This document shows, in pieces, positions 63,169-64,000 of a DNA stretch of 64,000 bases (position 1 is the first letter of the stretch; the number at the start of each line of letters is the position of its first letter). Under the pieces are notes generated by a model. That model had not been told where the DNA came from, did not search any database, and saw nothing but the letters and a program-made list of their open reading frames with translations. A program made the position numbers and the translations under genes. Source of the DNA: Micromonospora haikouensis (lineage in GTDB: Bacteria; Actinomycetota; Actinomycetes; Mycobacteriales; Micromonosporaceae); the NCBI RefSeq assembly GCF_900091595.1, contig NZ_FMCW01000006.1:1-64000 (forward strand). Reading direction: 5' to 3'.

Positions 63169-64000
63169 TTACCGCGCGGGTTGCAGGAGGCCGACCAGCT
63201 CGACGTGCCGGGTCATCGGGAACAGGTCGAAGCCGCGCAGCTCCGCCAGCTCCCAGCCGGCCTCGGCGAAGGTGCGCACGTCCCGGGCGAAGGCGGCCGG
63301 GTCGCAGGCCACGTACGCCACGGCGCGCGGGCCGGCCGCGACCACGTCCCGCACCACCCGCGCGCCCGCCCCGCTGCGCGGCGGGTCCAGCACCACCAGG
63401 TCCACCGGGCCGGTGATCCGGCGGCGGGCCAGGGCGGTCTCCACCCGGGCCGCCACCACCTCGACCCCGGGCAGGTCCCGCAGGTTGTCCCGGGCGGCGG
63501 CGACGCCCTCGCCGGCGGACTCGACGACGGTGACCCGGGCGGCCGGGCCGACCCGGGCGGCCACGGCGGCGGCGAACAGCCCCGCCCCGCCGTAGAGGTC
63601 CCAGGCCGGCTCGCCCGGCTGCGGGTCGAGCAGGTCGAGCACCGCGCCGACCAGGGTGTCGGCCGCCGCCGGGTGCACCTGCCAGAAACCGGACGCCGGC
63701 AGCGTCCACTCCCGGCCGGCGGCCACCTCCCGGACGGTCACCGGGCCGTCGATGGGCGGGACGGCCACGGAGCCGTCGGGGGGCAGGGCGGTGATGGTGA
63801 CGTCGCCGCCGGTCGAGGCGACCGCCTCCACCGCCTCGGCCGCCGGCCAGGGCCGCCCCAGCACCGGCAGCGCCTGGATCGCCGGGTGGGCGATGAGGCA
63901 GCGGTCGACCGGCACCACCTCGTGCGAGCGGTGCTTGAGCAGCCCGGCCCGGCCGGCGGCGTCGACCGCGTACCGGACCCGGGAGCGCCAGCCGAGCGGC
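63169..64000 (-). CDS. TrmA/RumA-type RNA m5U methyltransferase, start cut off
   Basis: 277 residues of the C-terminal part are present; the reading frame stays open to the window edge. Visible: GWRSRVRYAVDAAGRAGLLKHRSHEVVPVDRCLIA, PASGFWQVHPAAADTLV, the SAM site WDLYGGAGLFAAAVA, LVVLDPPRSGAG, the catalytic cysteine in YVACDPAAFARDV and FDLFPMTRHVELVGLL. It would methylate C5 of a uridine in tRNA or rRNA. The TRAM domain and the start codon must lie beyond 64000. Confidence 0.93.
   Translation of the reverse strand, partial: PLGWRSRVRYAVDAAGRAGLLKHRSHEVVPVDRCLIAHPAIQALPVLGRPWPAAEAVEAVASTGGDVTITALPPDGSVAVPPIDGPVTVREVAAGREWTLPASGFWQVHPAAADTLVGAVLDLLDPQPGEPAWDLYGGAGLFAAAVAARVGPAARVTVVESAGEGVAAARDNLRDLPGVEVVAARVETALARRRITGPVDLVVLDPPRSGAGARVVRDVVAAGPRAVAYVACDPAAFARDVRTFAEAGWELAELRGFDLFPMTRHVELVGLLQPAR

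Noticed and set aside
1..64000. tRNA or rRNA genes
   Set aside because: All intergenic stretches were read; none has a cloverleaf with a T-loop GTTCRANNC in the proper place.

Overview
The window is high-GC (about 74 % by eye) chromosomal DNA of a filamentous actinobacterium, most likely Micromonospora or a close relative in Micromonosporaceae. The signs are GTG and TTG starts, ATGA and GTGA gene overlaps, ECF sigma and anti-sigma pairs, the coproporphyrin-type heme genes, an AA10 lytic polysaccharide monooxygenase with a Thr-Pro linker, and DUF3000, DUF1990 and RNase D proteins typical of that group. I see no rRNA, tRNA, insertion sequence, prophage or CRISPR array. The region looks like a stable chromosomal core with some accessory surface and secretion genes.

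Layout: 1-3.7 kb holds the end of a lytic-transglycosylase-like gene, a pRiA4b-type protein, a newly read 39-codon Cys-rich ORF coupled to a RibD-type reductase, and a secreted M4 metalloprotease. 4.0-11.3 kb is a tight five-gene operon, herA-sbcD-sbcC-nurA plus a spermidine-synthase-like gene, with the gene content of the archaeal DNA end-resection cluster. 11.6-13.8 kb is an ECF sigma/anti-sigma pair and a lipoprotein with a matching promoter. 14-20 kb holds an AlkA-like glycosylase, a LigC-type DNA ligase, GNATs, an S33 peptidase lipoprotein and a K+ channel. 20.4-28.3 kb is a four-gene MacB-like ABC exporter operon. 28.4-33 kb has an L12-like membrane protein, a LigD-type polymerase, MsrB, a CBM48 protein, a Cys-rich protein, an ElaA-like GNAT and the LPMO. 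33-36.2 kb is hemE-hemG-hemQ. 36.4-45.5 kb has DUF3000, a coiled-coil membrane protein, an HtrA-like protease, RNase D, fadA-fadB and a membrane protein. 45.6-52.4 kb has a VOC protein, a malectin/propeller secreted protein, a two-component system and a PQQ-like propeller. 52.6-58.4 kb has three paralogous GT-C-like membrane proteins. 58.6-64 kb has a lipoprotein, dxs, anmK and the start-truncated TrmA-like methyltransferase.

Three layers run across gene boundaries. (1) A dispersed element of about 50 bp, two GGGCCC-centred arms around a GTTAACGC core, occurs seven times, always at gene borders and with its conserved arm towards the nearest gene. One copy supplies a stop codon and one abuts a start codon. 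(2) Eight genes have a -10 hexamer (seven TANNNT, one TTGACT) exactly six bases before the start codon, which indicates leaderless mRNAs and fixes several starts. (3) Three promoters carry CTGTCGGTG-N8-(-10 hexamer), the RecA-independent DNA-damage (PafBC-type) signature. They lie in front of the LigC-like ligase, the LigD-type polymerase and an uncharacterised membrane protein. With the HerA/Mre11/Rad50/NurA operon, the window holds a notable share of a double-strand-break repair network.
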